This document shows positions 9,889 through 19,298 of a stretch of 64,000 nucleotides of DNA, piece by piece. The position numbers were made by a program, and so were the translations under genes. The notes under the pieces were generated by a model. That model worked only from the letters and a program-made list of their open reading frames with translations, had not been told where the DNA came from and did no database searches. How positions within the stretch are numbered: the first letter of the stretch is position 1; every line of letters starts with the position of its first letter. The DNA is from DATEDA01 sp963820965 (GTDB lineage: Bacteria > Pseudomonadota > Gammaproteobacteria > Burkholderiales > SG8-39): NCBI GenBank assembly GCA_963820965.1, contig CAWGCC010000031.1, positions 124,001-188,000 on the forward strand, read 5' to 3'.

Positions 9889-11121
9889 CTAGTTCTTGGC
9901 GGAGTAGCTCACGCGATAGATGGCCCCCAGCTGCTCGTCGGAGACGAGCAGCGCGCCGTCGGGCATCTGCAGCAGGTACACCGGCCGGCCCCAGAAGCTG
10001 TTCTGCTTGGCGTCCATGAAGCCGGTCATGAACGGGGTGACCTTGGCATTCTTGCCGTCGGGGCTCGCTTTGACGTTCACCACGTCGAAGCCCGTCATCT
10101 TCGTGCGGTTCCACGAGCCCCTGCGCGCGACGAACATCGTATCCCGGTACTCGGCCGGGAACATCTTCCCGGTGTAGAACAGCACGCCCATCGCCGCCGC
10201 GTGCGGGCCCATCAGCGCCACGGGTTTCGTCACGCCGTTGCACGGGTCAGCCTTCTTGATGTCCGCGTCGGGCACCCCTTGGGCGTGGCAGTGCGGGAAC
10301 CCGAAGTTCGAGCCGGGCTTCGCGAGCCGGTTCAGCTCGTCCTGCGGGCCGTCGTCGCCCATCCAGTCGCGGCCGTGGTCGGTAAACCAGAGCTCGCCGG
10401 TCTTCGGATGCCAGTCGAACCCGACCGAGTTGCGCACCCCGCGCGCGAGGACCTCCATGCCCGACCCGTCGGCGTTGTAGCGCCGGATCTGACCGTACTC
10501 CGGTGGCGGCTCGCAGATGTTGCATGGCGAGCCGAACGGGACGTAGAGCTTCTTGTCGGGGCCGAACGCGATGTACTTCCAGTTGTGGTGCTGCTCCGGC
10601 GGCAGCTGGAACTTGTCGGTAAGGTCCACCGGCTGCGCGTTCGGATTGTTCTCGATGCCGTCGAAGCGCAGCACGCGGTTGATCGCCATGACGTAGAGCG
10701 AGCCGTTCGCGAACGCGACACCCGCCGGCTGGGTGAGCTTGTCGACGACGACCCGGACCGACCGCCGGTCACCGTTGTCGGTAACCTCGTACACCCGGCC
10801 GATGATCCGCGTGCCGACGTAGATCTTGCCCTGGTCGCCGCGGGCCATCGCGCGCCCGCCGGGGAGACCCGTTGCCCAGATCTGCACCGAGAACCCCGGC
10901 GGCAGGTTGATCTTGTCGACCGGGATCTCGCCGCGCGAGGTCTCGGTCATCTTGCCAGCGTGCGGCGCGAGCTTGGAGTCCGACATGGCCGGCGGCTTGC
11001 CCTGATGCCATATCGGAGGCGGCTTTGGCTTGTCCTGGGCGTAAGCAGCCCCGAAAGCGCTGAGCGCTGCGGCAGTCAGGATCGCGAGCGACGCGCGAGT
11101 GCGGACGGACGGATGGCGCAT
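9889..11121 (-). CDS. PQQ-dependent sugar/sorbosone dehydrogenase-family β-propeller protein
   Basis: The product has 410 residues with a signal peptide (ending AAYAQDK) and a six-bladed soluble-glucose-dehydrogenase-type propeller. Family landmarks include LPPGFSVQIWATGLPGGR, RNSVGFDWHPKTGELWFTD and FVARRGSWNRTKMTG. Such proteins oxidise sugars or aldehydes in the periplasm with PQQ and pass electrons to cytochrome c; the substrate here is unknown. I chose the start at 11121 because GGAGG sits 7 bp upstream; an alternative methionine 11 codons earlier lacks this. The cytochrome c gene follows directly, which supports an electron-transfer pair. Confidence 0.85.
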   Translation of the reverse strand: MRHPSVRTRASLAILTAAALSAFGAAYAQDKPKPPPIWHQGKPPAMSDSKLAPHAGKMTETSRGEIPVDKINLPPGFSVQIWATGLPGGRAMARGDQGKIYVGTRIIGRVYEVTDNGDRRSVRVVVDKLTQPAGVAFANGSLYVMAINRVLRFDGIENNPNAQPVDLTDKFQLPPEQHHNWKYIAFGPDKKLYVPFGSPCNICEPPPEYGQIRRYNADGSGMEVLARGVRNSVGFDWHPKTGELWFTDHGRDWMGDDGPQDELNRLAKPGSNFGFPHCHAQGVPDADIKKADPCNGVTKPVALMGPHAAAMGVLFYTGKMFPAEYRDTMFVARRGSWNRTKMTGFDVVNVKASPDGKNAKVTPFMTGFMDAKQNSFWGRPVYLLQMPDGALLVSDEQLGAIYRVSYSAKN

Positions 11122-11238
11122 GAGGTTTCCTCCTTTTGCGTTGTCCTCTGCCACCGCGCCGCCGGCTCGGCGCCGCGGAAGCTATGCAATCGATTGTAGC
11201 CCACTCGCGTTAGGATTCGCGCCAGTGGAGGTCGGACT

Positions 11239-12216
11239 ATGAAATCCTGGTGGATCCGCTCCGAAGCGGGCAAGACGATACTCGATCTGCGCGAGGTTGC
11301 GGCGCCGGACCCCGCCGCGGGACAAGTGCTGGTGCAAACGCGTGCGGCCGCCCTCAACCGCGGCGAGTTCATCGCCGCGCACGGTCTTCACGCGCCAGGC
11401 GCGGCAGCGAAGCCGGCGGGTCAGGAGTGCGCCGGTGAGGTGATCGAGGTCGGCGAAGGGGTCACCGCCTTTCGCCCCGGCGATCGGGTGATGGGCCGGG
11501 CGCCGGGCGGCTTCGCGGAGCAGGCGCTTCTCGACGCCCGCGAAGCGATGACGGTGCCGGCGCGTCTGTCGTGGGCGGAAGCGGCCGCCGTCCCGCTCGT
11601 TTTCCTCGTGAGCTACGACATGCTCTATCCGGGCGGCAATCTCGCGCCCGGCGAGTGGCTGCTCATCATGGGCGGCTCCTCGGGCGTCGGTGTTGCATCG
11701 CTGCAGATTGCGAAACTGATCGGTGCGCGCGTGATCGGCACGTCGGGATCGGCCGCGAAGCTCGACCGGCTGCGGACACTCGGACTCGACGTCGGGATTC
11801 AGGCCCGGGGCGGCGGGTTTCTCGATGCGGTCATGGAGGCGACCGGCGGCAAAGGTGTCGATCTCGTCGTGAACGCCGTCGGCGGCACGGTGTTCGCCGA
11901 GTGCGTGCGCGCGCTCGCCTTCCGCGGCCGCCTCGCGACCGTCGGCTACGTCGACGGCGTGATGCGGAGCGAGATCGACCTCGAGGCGCTGCATTCGAAG
12001 CGCCTGCGGCTGTTCGGCGTGTCGAACAAGCTGCGCACGGCGCCGCAGCGCGCCGAAACCGTGCGCGGATTCGTGCGCGATGTGTTGCCGGCGCTCGACG
12101 ACGGGCGCATCCGCCCGGTGGTCGACAAGGTGTTCCCGCTCGATGAGCTGCCGGCGGCGAAGGCCTACATGGAGTCCGACGCGCAGGTCGGGAAGATCGT
12201 CGTCAGCGTTGGATGA
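11239..12216 (+). CDS. Zinc-independent MDR-family NADPH:quinone oxidoreductase
   Basis: The product has 325 residues. The N-terminal GroES-like domain contains AALNRGEF and AGQECAGEVIEVGEG; the Rossmann domain contains GGSSGVGVASLQIAK. The catalytic-zinc cysteines of alcohol dehydrogenases are absent, which places it with quinone oxidoreductase/crotonase-type reductases. It stands alone, divergent from the dehydrogenase–cytochrome pair and convergent with the next Bug gene, with a gap of only 6 bp. Substrate unknown. Confidence 0.85.
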   Translation: MKSWWIRSEAGKTILDLREVAAPDPAAGQVLVQTRAAALNRGEFIAAHGLHAPGAAAKPAGQECAGEVIEVGEGVTAFRPGDRVMGRAPGGFAEQALLDAREAMTVPARLSWAEAAAVPLVFLVSYDMLYPGGNLAPGEWLLIMGGSSGVGVASLQIAKLIGARVIGTSGSAAKLDRLRTLGLDVGIQARGGGFLDAVMEATGGKGVDLVVNAVGGTVFAECVRALAFRGRLATVGYVDGVMRSEIDLEALHSKRLRLFGVSNKLRTAPQRAETVRGFVRDVLPALDDGRIRPVVDKVFPLDELPAAKAYMESDAQVGKIVVSVG

Positions 12217-12222
12217 GGGTCG

Positions 12223-13187
12223 TCACTGCGCCTGGATTCCCGCCTCTTTGACCACCCTGCCCCACAGCATGAGCTGGCTGTCGATGTGCTGCGCGAGCGC
12301 CTCGGGCGTCGAGGGCTCGGGCTCCATGCCGTTGTTCAGGAGCTGCTCCCGCACCTCGGGCGTGTTGAGCGCCTTGACGAGGTCGCGATTGAGGCGTTCG
12401 ACCACGTCTCGCGGCGTCCGTCGCCGGCGCCACGAAGGCGTACCAGTTCGTGGCGTCGTATCCGGGATAACCGGATTCGGCGACCGTCGGCACGTCCGGG
12501 AGCGAAAGCGCGCGCGTCGGGCCGGTGGTCGCGAGCGCGCGGATCTTTCCCGACTTGATGTGCGGCAGTGCCGACGGGGCGGAGGCGAAGCTCGCGAGGA
12601 TCTGCCCGCCGAGGAGATCGGTCATCGCCGGTCCGCCGCCCTTGTAGGGCACGTGGACAATGTCGACCCTGGCCATCTGACGGAAGAGCTCGCCGGCGAG
12701 ATGGCCGGCACCGCCGACGCCCGAAGTGCCGTAACCGATCATGCCGGGCTTGGCCCGCGCCAGCGCCACGAACTCGGCAACCGTCGACACCGGGAGGGAC
12801 GGGTGCACGACGAGGACGTTGGCGAAGCTCACGCCCTTCGTGAGCGGCGCAAGATCGCGACGCGGGTCGTAGGGCAGCTTCGCCACGAGATAGGGCGCGA
12901 CGGTGAGCGAACCGATCGACGCGAGCGTGATCGTGTGTCCGTCGGGAATCGCTCGCGCCACCGCCTCGGTCGCGATGTTGCCGCCGGCGCCCGGCCGGTT
13001 CTCGACGATCACCTGCTGCCCGAGATCGGCCGCGAGCTGTTTCGCCACGATCCGCGCCGCGATATCGGTCCCGCCGCCCGGCGCGAAGCCGACGATGAGC
13101 GAAACGGGGCGCGTCGGGAACGCCGCCTGCGCCAGCCACCTCCGCCGCTGCGGCGAGCGCGAGCGCGGCGACCAGCATTCTCCTCAT
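12223..13187 (-). pseudogene. Bug/TctC-family periplasmic receptor with two frameshifts
   Basis: The start (ATG at 13185-13187, with GGAGGGAGAAAAC before it) opens a signal peptide, MLVAALALAAAAE. At about 13125-13165 the frame moves by one extra base, so that the expected mature start FPTRPVSLIVGFAPGG is read. The body then matches Bug receptors (VIVENRPGAGGNIATEAVA, HVPYKGGGPA, LPDVPTVAESGYPGY). A second extra-base shift at about 12410-12430 separates this from the C-terminus (ERLNRDLVKALNTPEVREQL). Intact relatives bind carboxylates for tripartite tricarboxylate transporters. No TctA or TctB partner is in the window. Confidence 0.82.
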
Positions 13188-13311
13188 GTTTTCTCCCTCC
13201 TTGGCGTGCATAGTGTATGGGCTTCCGCCGGTTGCAGCGCACCACCCGGCAGCGCTATGCCGTCTGCGGACGGCTTGGTACGATGCCGCGGCATTCGACC
13301 GGTGAGTCGCG

Positions 13312-14292
13312 ATGAACAGACGTGACGTGCTGCGCCTGGCGGGGGCAGTGTTCGCCCTGCCGCTCTGCGCACGCGCGCAGGAGAAGTATCCGGACCGCCC
13401 GATCCGCCTCGTCGTGCCGTTCGCGCCGGGCGGGGAGACCGACATCATCGGTCGCCTCTGGGCGCAGAAGGTCGCGCCGCAGCTCGGCGGAAGCTTCGTC
13501 GTCGAGAACAAGCCGGGCGCGGGCGGCGCAGTGGCCACCGCCGAGGTCGCGCGCGCGAAGCCCGACGGCTACACCCTGCTGAGCGGCACGACGAGCACGC
13601 ACGTGATCAACCCGGCGGCGATGGGCAACCCGACCTACGAGCCGGTGAAGGACTTCGTGCCGATTGCCATCGTGAGCACGACGCCAACCTCGATCCTCGT
13701 GCATCCGGCCATGCCGGTGCAGAACGTGCAGGAGCTCGTGGCGCTGATACGGGCCAACCCGGGGAAATACGCTTACGGCTCGGCGGGCCCGGGCACCATC
13801 ACCAACATGACCGGGGAGCTCTTCAAGATGCTCGCCGGCGGCCTCGATCTCACCCACGTCCCGTACAAGGGCGGCGGGCCGGCGGTGCAGGATCTCATCG
13901 CCGGGCACATCGCGGTCGCGACGCTGATCCTCAGCTCCGCGGTGCTCGCCCACCATCGCGCCGGACGATTGCGCATCCTGGCGGTGAATGGCGAGACCCG
14001 CCTCAAGGCGGCCCCCGAGGTCCCGACGGCGATCGAGTCGGGCATGCCGGATCTCAGGGTGGTCGTGTTCAACGCGATCTTCGCGCCGGCCGGTACGCCG
14101 CAGCCGATCGTCGACGCCCTCCATCAGGCGACGGTGAAGGCCAAGATCGAGCCGTCGTTCGCCCAGGACCTCGAGCGCGCCGGCGCCGAGATCGCCGCCG
14201 ATTCGAACCCCGACAGCGCCGCGCGCTTCATCCGCGACGAGATCGCGCGCTGGACGCCGATCGTCAAGGCGAGCGGCTTCAGGATCGACTGA
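13312..14292 (+). CDS. Bug/TctC-family tripartite tricarboxylate transporter receptor
   Basis: The product has 326 residues: a twin-arginine-like leader (MNRRDVLRLAGAVFALP) followed by the Bug fold, with YPDRPIRLVVPFAPGG at the mature start, FVVENKPGAGGAVATAEVA, and LTHVPYKGGGPAVQDL. These are periplasmic binding proteins for carboxylic acids or aromatic acids. The stop overlaps the start of the NicC-like monooxygenase gene (TGATG), so it probably delivers the substrate of that pathway. Intact. Confidence 0.93.
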   Translation: MNRRDVLRLAGAVFALPLCARAQEKYPDRPIRLVVPFAPGGETDIIGRLWAQKVAPQLGGSFVVENKPGAGGAVATAEVARAKPDGYTLLSGTTSTHVINPAAMGNPTYEPVKDFVPIAIVSTTPTSILVHPAMPVQNVQELVALIRANPGKYAYGSAGPGTITNMTGELFKMLAGGLDLTHVPYKGGGPAVQDLIAGHIAVATLILSSAVLAHHRAGRLRILAVNGETRLKAAPEVPTAIESGMPDLRVVVFNAIFAPAGTPQPIVDALHQATVKAKIEPSFAQDLERAGAEIAADSNPDSAARFIRDEIARWTPIVKASGFRID

Positions 14293-15440
14293 TGACGACC
14301 GCGCGCCGGACTTCGATCGCGATCGTCGGTGCCGGAATGGGCGGGCTCGCCGCCGCGGCGACGCTGGCGCGCGCCGGCTTCGCAGTGCGCGTCTACGAGC
14401 AGGCGAGCCGCTTCGCGCGCGTCGGGGCCGGCATCCAGATGATGCCGAACTCGATGAAGGTGCTGCGCGGCCTCGGCCTGGAGGAGCGGCTGCGCCGCGT
14501 CGCATTCGCGCCGCGCTCGCATCTCAACCGCGCCTGGGACTCGGGCGAGGTCACGAACGAGCTGCCGATGCCCGAGAGCCTCTACGGTGCGCCCTACCTC
14601 TGCATGCACCGCGCGACGCTGCACGACGCGCTCGCCTCCGCCGTTCCGGCCGCCGTGGTCGAGCTGGGGAAGAAGCTCATCGGCATCGAGCAGCATGCGG
14701 ACAAGGTGACGCTCGCGTTCGCCGACGGCACGCGGGCGACCGCCGAAGCAGTCGTCGGCGCCGACGGCGTTCACTCGACGGTGCGTGAGCTCCTGTTCGG
14801 TCGCGACGACCCGCAGTGGAAAGGCCGCATCGCGTACCGCGCCGCCTTTCCGTCGGCGCTAGTCCGGCGCGACATCGGGCCGTCGCGCACGAAGTGGTGG
14901 GGAACCGATCGCCACATCGTCATCTACTACACCACTGCCGCGCGTGACGAGGTCTATTTCGTGACCAGCGTTCCCGAGCCCGTCGAATGGCTGACGCGCG
15001 AGTCGTGGTCGGCGAAGGGCGACGTGAAGGAGCTGCGCGCGGCGTACGAGGGATTCCATCCCGACGTGCGCGCGGTGCTCGACGGCTGCCCGGACTGCCA
15101 CAAGTGGGCGATTCTCGAGCGCGAGCCGCTCGCGCGGTGGAGCGACGGGCGGGTCGTGCTGCTCGGCGACGCCTGCCATCCGATGACGCCGTACATGGCG
15201 CAAGGCGCCGCGACCTCGATCGAGGACGCGGCGGTCCTCGCGCGCTGCCTGTCGGCGACCGGTGGCGCGGACATCGAAGGCGCGTTCGCACGCTACGAGG
15301 CGCACCGCAAACCGCGCACCTCGCGCATCCAGGCGATCTCGAGCGCGAACACCTGGCTACGCCGCGCCGAGGGGGATACCGACTGGCTCTACGGCTACGA
15401 TGCCTGGAACGTGCCCCTAACGGAGGAGGAGACTTCATGA
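14292..15440 (+). CDS. FAD-dependent monooxygenase, 6-hydroxynicotinate 3-monooxygenase (NicC)-like
   Basis: The product has 382 residues. FAD binding is shown by IVGAGMGGLAAAATLARAG near the start, the class A hydroxylase DG motif VVGADGVHS and the GD motif VLLGDACHPM. Several stretches are close to NicC: KWWGTDRHIVIYYTT, YFVTSVPEP, and near the end SANTWL followed by WLYGYD. NicC performs decarboxylative hydroxylation of 6-hydroxynicotinate; the related salicylate hydroxylases act similarly. It is sandwiched by translational overlap between two Bug receptor genes, so I infer a catabolic unit for a heteroaromatic or aromatic acid. Exact substrate unproven. Confidence 0.85.
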   Translation: MTTARRTSIAIVGAGMGGLAAAATLARAGFAVRVYEQASRFARVGAGIQMMPNSMKVLRGLGLEERLRRVAFAPRSHLNRAWDSGEVTNELPMPESLYGAPYLCMHRATLHDALASAVPAAVVELGKKLIGIEQHADKVTLAFADGTRATAEAVVGADGVHSTVRELLFGRDDPQWKGRIAYRAAFPSALVRRDIGPSRTKWWGTDRHIVIYYTTAARDEVYFVTSVPEPVEWLTRESWSAKGDVKELRAAYEGFHPDVRAVLDGCPDCHKWAILEREPLARWSDGRVVLLGDACHPMTPYMAQGAATSIEDAAVLARCLSATGGADIEGAFARYEAHRKPRTSRIQAISSANTWLRRAEGDTDWLYGYDAWNVPLTEEETS

Positions 15441-16390
15441 TCCGCAGCACAGTGGCCGCCGCTTTCGCGCTCTTCGTCGCCCTGCCCGCGCTCGCGCAGT
15501 ACCCCGACCGTCCGCTCAACCTGATCGCGGGCTACCCCGCGGGCGGCATGGTGGACATCGTCGCGCGCGCGGTCTCCGAAGGGATGAAGAAACGCTACCC
15601 GGCCGGCGTCGTCGTCGTGAACCGGCCGGGCGCCGGCGGTTCGGTGGGCATGTCGGAAGTCGCCCGCGGCAAGCCGGACGGCTACACCATCATCCTCACG
15701 CCGCTCTCCGCGCTCGTCATCGTGCCGCAGGTGAGCGATGTCGCGTACAAGACCCCCGACGACTACGAGCCGTTCATCAACGTCGTCTCCTACTACCCGA
15801 TGCTCACGGTGCGCACCGAGTCCCCGCTGAAGAACGGGCCGGAGTTCGTGGCCGAAGCGAAAGCGAGTCCGGGCAAGCTTCGGGTCGGCTCGCCGGGCGA
15901 AGGGACGTCGAGCCACCTCAACCTCGAGGAGCTGATGTTCAAGGCCGGGATCCAGGTGACGCACGTGCCGTTCGCGGGCTGGGGTCAGTCGGCCCCGGCG
16001 CTGCTCGGCGGACATATCGAGGCGGTCGTCGCGCAGCCGGGCGAGGTCAAGCCGCAGGTCGACGGAAAACGCATGCGTCTGCTGATGGTGTTCCAGGAGC
16101 GGCGGCACCCTCTCTTCCCGGACACGCCGACCGCGAAGGAGCTCGGCTGGGACGTCGCGAACGGCGTGTGGTTCCTGCTCGCCGCGCCCAAGGGCACGCC
16201 GGCGCCCGTGCTGCAGTATCTGCACGATGCCGCGCGCGCCGCGATGGACGATCCCGCCTTCCGCGAGGCGATGGCGAGCCGCGGCATCGACGTCGACTAT
16301 CGGCCGGGAGCGCAGCTACGCGCCGACCTGTGGAAGGAGTACAAGCTCCACACCGACATCCTCAAACGCATCGGCATGATCAAGAACTAG
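15437..16390 (+). CDS. Bug/TctC-family periplasmic receptor
   Basis: The product has 317 residues. The signal peptide ends ALPALAQ, and the mature protein starts YPDRPLNLIAGYPAGGMVDI. It has VVVNRPGAGGSVGMSEVA and HVPFAGWGQSAPALLGGHI in the positions of the usual Bug ligand loops. The HVPYKGGG loop is changed to HVPFAGWG, so ligand preference may differ from its neighbours. The ATG overlaps the monooxygenase stop (ATGA), and the gene is followed 10 bp later by a GST. Confidence 0.92.
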   Translation: MIRSTVAAAFALFVALPALAQYPDRPLNLIAGYPAGGMVDIVARAVSEGMKKRYPAGVVVVNRPGAGGSVGMSEVARGKPDGYTIILTPLSALVIVPQVSDVAYKTPDDYEPFINVVSYYPMLTVRTESPLKNGPEFVAEAKASPGKLRVGSPGEGTSSHLNLEELMFKAGIQVTHVPFAGWGQSAPALLGGHIEAVVAQPGEVKPQVDGKRMRLLMVFQERRHPLFPDTPTAKELGWDVANGVWFLLAAPKGTPAPVLQYLHDAARAAMDDPAFREAMASRGIDVDYRPGAQLRADLWKEYKLHTDILKRIGMIKN

Positions 16391-16400
16391 AGGCCCCTCG

Positions 16401-17012
16401 ATGAAGCTCTATATCAGCCCGCAATCCCCCTTCGCCCGCAAGGCGCGTGTCGTCGCCCGCGAGACCGGGCTCGCCCCGCGCATCGAGGAGGTCCTCGCAA
16501 CGGTGTCGCCGGTCAAGGCGAACGCCGACGTCGGCCGCGCGAACCCGCTGATGAAGGTGCCGACGCTCGCGCTGGACGACGGCTCGGCGCTGTTCGACTC
16601 GCCGGTGATCTGCGAGTACCTCGATAGCCTGCATGCCGGTCGCAAGCTGTTTCCGCCGCCCGGCGCAGCGCGCTGGACGGCGCTCAAGCTCCAGGCCGTC
16701 GGCGACGGCATCCTCGATGCCGGGATCCTCACGCGGTACGAGCTGATCCTGCGCCCGAAGGAGCTCCAGTGGGCCGACTGGATAAAGGGGCAGCGGGAAA
16801 AATGGCACGGGGCGCTCGACCTCCTCGAGCGCGAGGCGCGCGCGCTCGAGGGCGAGCCGACGATCGGCAGCATCACGGTCGGATGCGTGCTCGGCTGGCT
16901 CGACTTCCGCTACGGTGACGACAACTGGCGCGAGTCGCGGCCGGCCCTCGCACGCTGGTACGAGGGGTTCTCGGCGCGCGAGTCGATGCGCGCCACGGCT
17001 CCGGTCGCCTGA
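16401..17012 (+). CDS. Glutathione S-transferase-family protein
   Basis: The product has 203 residues. The thioredoxin-like N-terminal domain contains SPFARKARVVARE, the cis-proline segment MKVPTLALDDG and the glutathione-binding FDSPVICEYLD; an all-helical domain follows. It is the last gene of the run Bug–monooxygenase–Bug–GST. In that context it may isomerise or thiolate a ring-cleavage intermediate, which is inference only. Its 3' end overlaps the 3' end of the convergent serine hydrolase by 103 bp. Confidence 0.9.
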   Translation: MKLYISPQSPFARKARVVARETGLAPRIEEVLATVSPVKANADVGRANPLMKVPTLALDDGSALFDSPVICEYLDSLHAGRKLFPPPGAARWTALKLQAVGDGILDAGILTRYELILRPKELQWADWIKGQREKWHGALDLLEREARALEGEPTIGSITVGCVLGWLDFRYGDDNWRESRPALARWYEGFSARESMRATAPVA

Positions 17013-18226
17013 TAGGCAGGCTCGCGCGCCGTGGCGCGCGTGACCGGCGGCAGCAGCCGTTCGAACAGCATGTGCTCGAGCTTCGCGACGCTCGCGCCGC
17101 TCGCGCGCACTCTCTCCGGCGATTCGTTCACGAACGCCGCCGCCCCGAGCCGCAGCTCGGGAACGAGCGCGACGTGCGCGGTGAAGCCGGGCAGACCGCC
17201 GTCCTTCCGCACCAGCGTGTACGGACCGTAGGGGGCGACGAACCAGCCGATCGCGGCCGCCCCGCCGAGCGGCCCGATCGCGGCGACCGGCCGCCACATC
17301 TCGCGGATCGTCGCCGGCGCGAGCACCTGCTGCTCGCCGGGCAGCGGCCGCCGGAACTGCAGCGCGATGAACCGGCCGATGTCGTTCGCGCTCGAGAGCA
17401 GCGTGCCCGAGGGCGCGAACGGGTGCCGGTGGCTCGCCGCGTAGCCCGACCAGCCGTCGCCGGCCCGGTCGAGCCGGAGATAGCCCGCGGCGAGCCGGTC
17501 GCCGGCGACCGCGCCGGCGTCGAACGTGCTCGAGCTCATGCCGAGCGGCTCGAAGATGTGGCGGCGGAGGTACGCCTGGTAGCGCTCGCCGGCGAGCTCG
17601 GCGAGCGACTGCCCGAGCACGATGAAGCCGAGATTCGAGTAGGCGTAGCGCGCGCCGGGTGCGGTGAGCGCGCGCTCGCGCTCGAGATAGCGGAAAAGCT
17701 CGGCCGCCGTGCCGAGGGCGAGCGGGATGTTGCGCGGCAGCCCCGACGTGTGCGACGCGAGCTGGCGCCAGGTCGGAAAGGCGCGTTCGCCGCCCGGCCC
17801 GGCGAACCAGACCGCGGGCACCGACTTCGCCACCGGGTCGTCGAGCCGCAAGCGCCCGGCGTCGCGCAGCTGCATCAGCGCCGTCGCCTCGAAGAGCTTC
17901 GTGACCGAGCCGATCCGGTACACCGTGTCGGGCGTCGCCGGGGTCCCGCGCGCCAGGTTTGCGCAACCGTAGCCGGCGGCGAGCAGGACGGTCTCGCCGT
18001 GGACGACCGCGATCGCGACGCTCGCCAGCCCGGCTCGAAGGCGATCGCGCTCGACTTCGAGCGCCAGGTCGCGGACCGCGGCCGCGACCTCCGGATGCCG
18101 CATGATTCCGTCCGTGGCGATGGCGGGCGGCGGGTTCGGGCAGGTCGGCGCCTCGGCGCGGGCGACCGTCGCGGCAACGCCGAGCGCCAAGGCGCAGGCG
18201 AGCCGGGGCAGATCGGGCGGGGTCAT
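16910..18226 (-). CDS. Serine hydrolase, class C β-lactamase/EstB family, exported
   Basis: The product has 438 residues with a signal peptide (ACALALGVAATVARAEA). The β-lactamase-fold motifs are the SxxK motif SVTK, YSN in RYAYSNLGF, and the KDGGLPG box that stands in for KTG. Such proteins are D-aminopeptidases, esterases or PBP-like enzymes. The start is at 18226. The last 34 codons overlap the GST gene on the other strand and form a Ser/Arg-rich tail after a normal domain end, so the tail may be an extension caused by a lost stop. Confidence 0.87.
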   Translation of the reverse strand: MTPPDLPRLACALALGVAATVARAEAPTCPNPPPAIATDGIMRHPEVAAAVRDLALEVERDRLRAGLASVAIAVVHGETVLLAAGYGCANLARGTPATPDTVYRIGSVTKLFEATALMQLRDAGRLRLDDPVAKSVPAVWFAGPGGERAFPTWRQLASHTSGLPRNIPLALGTAAELFRYLERERALTAPGARYAYSNLGFIVLGQSLAELAGERYQAYLRRHIFEPLGMSSSTFDAGAVAGDRLAAGYLRLDRAGDGWSGYAASHRHPFAPSGTLLSSANDIGRFIALQFRRPLPGEQQVLAPATIREMWRPVAAIGPLGGAAAIGWFVAPYGPYTLVRKDGGLPGFTAHVALVPELRLGAAAFVNESPERVRASGASVAKLEHMLFERLLPPVTRATAREPAYQATGAVARIDSRAENPSYQRARAGRDSRQLSSP

Positions 18227-18335
18227 GTAAGCCGCACCATCTGTATGGGGTCGATTGCCCGGTCCTCGCGCGTCCTTGTAACTGTCCCGCGTCCCGCGAA
18301 CGCGGTATCGTCGCCGCTGCCAACCGGTAGGAGGG

Positions 18336-19298
18336 ATGATGCAACGCTTCTTGTCCGTCCTCGCACTCGCGCTGCTGTCAACATTTGTCACGGCGCAGGA
18401 GTTCCCGAACCGCGCCGTGCGCATCGTCGTCCCATGGCCGCCGAGCGGAAATGTCGACATCACGGCGCGCACGATCGCACCGGCGCTCGGCGAGGCGCTC
18501 GGCCAGCAGGTGATCGTCGAGAACCGGGCCGGCGCGGGCGGCACCATCGGCAGCACCGCTGTCGTGAAATCGCCAGCCGACGGCTACACCCTGCTCCTCG
18601 GCTCCAGCGGCACGGTCACGGTGGCGCCGGCGGTCTTCAAGACGATCGCCTACGACCCGCTCAAGGACCTCACGACCATCGGTGCGATCCAGTTCGTGCC
18701 GCTGGTGCTCACCGCCGCGACCAAGACGCCGGTGGCGAGCTTCGCCGAGTTCGTCGTCTACTCGCGGGCGAAGCCCGGCCAGGTGAGCATCGCCTCCGCC
18801 GGTAGCGGCTCGTCAAACCATCTCGCGATCGAGCTGTTGATGCGGCAGGCAAAGATCCAGCTCGTCCACGTCCCCTACAAGGGCAGCGGGCCCGCGATCA
18901 CCGACCTCCTCGGCAGCCAGGTCGAGACGATGATGGACCAGCTGAACGCCTCGATCGGGCACATCCGCGAAGGCCGCATGAAGGCACTCGCGGTCACCTC
19001 CCGCAGCCGCTCGCCGTCGCTCCCGAACGTGCCGACGCTCGACGAGGTGGGCGTCGCCGGCTACGAGGCGAGCACCTTCACCGGTCTCTTCGGGCCGGCG
19101 GGCATCCCGCCGGCGGTATCGGAAAAGCTGTACGGCGCGCTCGGCAAAGCACTCGCGAACGACGGCGTCCGCGAGCGCTTCCGCTCGATGGGGGTGGACA
19201 TCGCGGAGCTCAGCCAGGCCGAGTTCGCCGCCTACGTGCGCGCCGATTTCGAGAAGTGGCGCACGGTCGCGCGCGAAGCCGGAATCGTCGTCGAATGA
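18336..19298 (+). CDS. Bug/TctC-family periplasmic receptor
   Basis: The product has 320 residues. It starts MMQRFLSVLALALLSTFVTA (two adjacent ATG codons after GGAGGG; either may be used). The mature part has FPNRAVRIVVPWPPSG, VIVENRAGAGGTIGSTAVV and LVHVPYKGSGPAITDLLGSQ. It overlaps the amidohydrolase gene by four bases (ATGA), which suggests that this receptor captures the substrate of that enzyme. Confidence 0.92.
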   Translation: MMQRFLSVLALALLSTFVTAQEFPNRAVRIVVPWPPSGNVDITARTIAPALGEALGQQVIVENRAGAGGTIGSTAVVKSPADGYTLLLGSSGTVTVAPAVFKTIAYDPLKDLTTIGAIQFVPLVLTAATKTPVASFAEFVVYSRAKPGQVSIASAGSGSSNHLAIELLMRQAKIQLVHVPYKGSGPAITDLLGSQVETMMDQLNASIGHIREGRMKALAVTSRSRSPSLPNVPTLDEVGVAGYEASTFTGLFGPAGIPPAVSEKLYGALGKALANDGVRERFRSMGVDIAELSQAEFAAYVRADFEKWRTVAREAGIVVE

